Source: Treponema sp. (lineage in GTDB: Bacteria; Spirochaetota; Spirochaetia; Treponematales; Breznakiellaceae). Taken from it: a DNA stretch of 7,357 nt. How positions within the stretch are numbered: position 1 is the first letter of the stretch; each line of letters begins with the position of its first letter. Below the pieces are notes generated by a model. The model searched no databases. It had not been told where the DNA came from and saw nothing but the letters and a program-made list of their open reading frames with translations. The stretch spans positions 1 through 7,357 of the forward strand of contig JAIRXT010000044.1 in NCBI GenBank assembly GCA_031268125.1, read 5' to 3'. This document shows positions 6,403 through 7,357 of this stretch, one piece after another. The position numbers and the translations under genes were made by a program.

Positions 6403-6780
6403 TTAGCTGCGCACTGTTTCATCAGGGGAAAGGCGGTCTTTCCCCGCGTTTTTTTTCTTTTTTAAGGCTTCGATATAGGCGGCAATAAAAAACAGTTCAT
6501 CATCGGTCATTGCCTCCACTTCCCGGATTATCATTTTTTGAACCGGACTTAATGTCCGGGCGGCAGGGAACGATATTTTTGGTTCGGTTCCGTTAAGTAT
6601 CCATTCACGGGTATACCCGTGTATTTTTTCGATAAGCATGGCGGTTGAATTGGACATTCCGATATCACCTTTGAGGAGCCTGGAAATATAGCCTTTAGTG
6701 GCATAGATGCTTTCAGCAAATCTTGTTTGATTCATACCTTTTTCCTGCATGATGATACGGACTCTGTCTGATACGGCCAT
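6403..6780 (-). CDS. XRE-family helix-turn-helix transcriptional regulator
   Basis: This is a 125-residue cytoplasmic DNA-binding protein. The start ATG at 6780 has AGGAG five bases upstream; an in-frame ATG at 6801 lacks a site and would add seven residues. The helix-turn-helix is at residues 4-64: VRIIMQEKGMNQTRFAESI (first helices), then recognition helix TKGYISRLLKGD at 28-39, then SNSTAMLIEKIHGYTREWIL. The phrase TREWILNG is common in phage-repressor-like XRE proteins. Residues 77-110 (LSPVQKMIIREVEA, DDELFFIAAYIEAL, KKKK) form a helical tail, probably for dimerisation. This tail resembles the small divergent protein at 6897. The gene likely represses itself and the divergent unit through repeats in 6811-6870. 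Its 3' end carries a terminator for the opposite strand. Confidence 0.88.
   Translation of the reverse strand: MAVSDRVRIIMQEKGMNQTRFAESIYATKGYISRLLKGDIGMSNSTAMLIEKIHGYTREWILNGTEPKISFPAARTLSPVQKMIIREVEAMTDDELFFIAAYIEALKKKKNAGKDRLSPDETVRS
6425..6463 (+). terminator. Strong intrinsic terminator for the 3945-6355 unit, inside the regulator gene
   Basis: GGGGAAAG (6425-6432) pairs perfectly with CTTTCCCC (6438-6445) around a five-base loop GCGGT. After GCG come eight T (6449-6456), one C and six more T (6458-6463). This is the clearest rho-independent terminator in the window and works on the plus strand, 70 bases after the lipoprotein stop. The DNA also encodes, on the minus strand, the lysine-rich tail (KKKKNAGK) of the XRE regulator. 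Confidence 0.8.
6606..6629 (+). terminator. Second plus-strand terminator-like palindrome within the regulator gene
   Basis: CACGGGTATACCCGTG at 6606-6621 is a perfect 16-base palindrome that could fold with a TATA loop and six-pair stem. Two bases later comes TTTTTT (6624-6629), giving terminator geometry on the plus strand, antisense to the regulator. It could be a back-up for the terminator at 6425. It overlaps codons of the conserved IHGYTREW segment, so coding constraint could explain part of it. A protein-binding palindrome is another reading. Confidence 0.4.
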
Positions 6781-6796
6781 TTTTACTCCTATACAA

Positions 6797-6825
6797 AACA
6801 TATCTGAAAGAGTTTACCTAATCAA
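6797..6825 (-). promoter_or_regulatory. Predicted promoter of the XRE regulator gene
   Basis: On the minus strand, TTGATT (6825-6820) and TATGTT (6802-6797) are separated by exactly 17 bases and resemble sigma-70 -35 and -10 boxes. The start codon lies about 17 bases further on, after AGGAG. The -35 overlaps the end of the repeat at 6811-6824, which fits autorepression. Confidence 0.5.
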
Positions 6826-6853
6826 CAAAATTTACTTGACAGTTTACTAATCA
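6811..6853. repeat. Direct repeats, candidate operators between divergent genes
   Basis: AGTTTACCTAATCA (6811-6824) and AGTTTACTAATCA (6841-6853) are near-identical, differing by one inserted C, and begin exactly 30 bases apart, about three helical turns. Shorter relatives are TTTACTTGACA at 6831-6841 and TATACTAATAA from 6864. The first lies on the regulator promoter, the second on the spacer of the plus-strand promoter. This is a natural layout for binding by the adjacent XRE protein, though binding is an inference. Confidence 0.6.
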
Positions 6854-6869
6854 TCATATACTGTATACT
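6836..6869 (+). promoter_or_regulatory. Predicted promoter of the small gene and algI-like gene
   Basis: TTGACA at 6836-6841 is a consensus -35. The -10 is ambiguous: TATACT at 6857-6862 (15-base spacer) and again at 6864-6869 (22-base spacer) are good hexamers at off spacing, while TACTGT at 6859-6864 has the ideal 17-base spacer but a poor sequence. Sub-optimal spacing around a repeat would suit a regulated promoter. GAGGA at 6882-6886 then serves the start at 6897. Confidence 0.55.
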
Positions 6870-6896
6870 AATAAAATTTTAGAGGAATAAAAAATT

Positions 6897-7094
6897 ATGA
6901 ACACACGATACAGGGACCAGATAATCCGTTATGTGCTGGACGCCTCTCCGGAAGAAAATGAACGCCTGGCGGTTTTTATTGCCCGGATACGGGATGAAAA
7001 GCAAGGCCGGACAACGCGGGAAAAAGGTAGTCCCGGAATGTCTCCCGGCGGAAAGAACCGGGAGGGACGGTTTCAGGGCTTGGCTCGGGAGTAG
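6897..7094 (+). CDS. Small protein resembling the tail of the divergent XRE regulator
   Basis: This 65-residue protein has an N-terminal helical half (residues 3-35) and a low-complexity, charged, glycine-rich C-terminal half. The start at 6897 follows GAGGA about ten bases upstream and an AT-rich promoter, which supports a real gene. Residues 8-32 (QIIRYVLDASPEENERLAVF, then IARIR) align without gaps to residues 83-107 of the XRE protein (MIIREVEAMTDDELFFIAAY, then IEALK). I count seven identities in 25 and several conservative pairs. No DNA-binding domain is present. It lies seven bases upstream of the algI-like gene, and the algI ribosome site is inside its last codons, so the two are coupled. 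A partner or antagonist of the regulator is possible, as is a structural leader ORF. Confidence 0.62.
   Translation: MNTRYRDQIIRYVLDASPEENERLAVFIARIRDEKQGRTTREKGSPGMSPGGKNREGRFQGLARE
7042..7064 (+). other. Hairpin upstream of the algI-like ribosome site
   Basis: CTCCCGG (7042-7048) and CCGGGAG (7058-7064) form a perfect seven-pair stem with a nine-base loop. The left arm's CTCCCG can alternatively pair with CGGGAG at 7086-7091, which contains the likely Shine-Dalgarno of the algI-like gene. The two pairings exclude each other. Whether this is used as a translational switch is an inference from sequence alone. Confidence 0.4.
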
Positions 7095-7101
7095 TCTAAA
7101 A

Positions 7102-7357
7102 ATGGTATTTTCATCCAGTGTTTTTCTGTTTTTATTTTTGCCCCTGGTACTTATCGGTTATTTCAATCCTGTGTTCCGGGGAAGAAGGTTCAAAAATTAC
7201 TTTTTATTGCTGGCCAGTTTAGGGTTTTACGCCTGGGGAGAACCGTTTTTTGCAGCGGTCATGCTTATATCCATCGGCGTCAACTGGCTGCTTGGGATGG
7301 GGATAGCCCGGTACGAAACGCGGGGGAAGCGGAAGGGCCTGCTGATCATCGCGGTGG
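7102..7357 (+). CDS. AlgI-like MBOAT membrane O-acyltransferase (partial, N-terminus)
   Basis: An open frame from ATG 7102 runs off the window end, giving the first 85 residues. The N-terminus MVFSSSVFLFLFLPLVLIGY, followed by KNYFLLLASLGFYAWGEPFF and ISIGVNWLLGMGIARYE, is the hallmark start of AlgI-type MBOAT proteins. These move acetyl or other acyl groups across the inner membrane onto extracellular polysaccharide, usually with an AlgJ/AlgX/DltD-like partner. Two or three membrane helices are visible (about 5-22, 31-48, 50-68). The catalytic histidine lies further on, outside the window. GGGAG at 7087-7091 is ten bases upstream, inside the small gene. An alginate role should not be assumed; related proteins acylate many cell-surface polymers. 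Confidence 0.92.
   Translation, partial: MVFSSSVFLFLFLPLVLIGYFNPVFRGRRFKNYFLLLASLGFYAWGEPFFAAVMLISIGVNWLLGMGIARYETRGKRKGLLIIAV

Overview
The window is compact, GC-rich bacterial DNA with short or negative intergenic distances and good Shine-Dalgarno sites. Gene content and protein style (polyamine ABC operon, relaxed lipoproteins, AlgI-type MBOAT protein, lineage-restricted hypotheticals) fit a spirochaete of the Treponema/termite-gut type. That assignment rests on general resemblance only and is held at low to moderate confidence.

Positions 1-3008 (+) hold the end of a spermidine/putrescine-type ABC importer operon, potA(partial)-potB-potC-potD. The first three genes are joined by 4-base stop/start overlaps (ATGA, then TTGA with a TTG start for potC). 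PotD has the PotD fold and sequence, but several of the acidic and aromatic residues that hold polyamine in E. coli PotD are replaced.

Positions 2989-3902 (-) hold a two-gene unit. An unrecognised 205-residue protein with a short A-x-L-P-P repeat is followed, through a TAATG junction, by a DUF167/YggU protein. The YggU gene overlaps the end of potD tail to tail by 20 bases.

Positions 3945-6355 (+) hold a second two-gene unit. An unrecognised 259-residue soluble protein is coupled to a 543-residue lipoprotein with an HEGFH (HExxH) motif and a downstream glutamate, so a surface or periplasmic zinc-peptidase-like protein is possible. The best intrinsic terminator in the window (6425-6463, +) ends this unit but lies inside the 3' coding end of the convergent regulator gene.

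Positions 6403-6780 (-) hold an XRE-family regulator. A 116-base AT-rich divergent promoter region with repeated TTTAC-type elements separates it from a 65-residue small protein gene (+). That gene is followed 7 bases later by the start of an AlgI-like membrane O-acyltransferase, cut by the window end. The N-terminal half of the small protein aligns without gaps to the C-terminal tail of the divergent regulator. This suggests a local regulator/partner pair controlling polysaccharide acylation, which is an inference.

No rRNA, tRNA, CRISPR array, insertion sequence or phage structural gene was seen.
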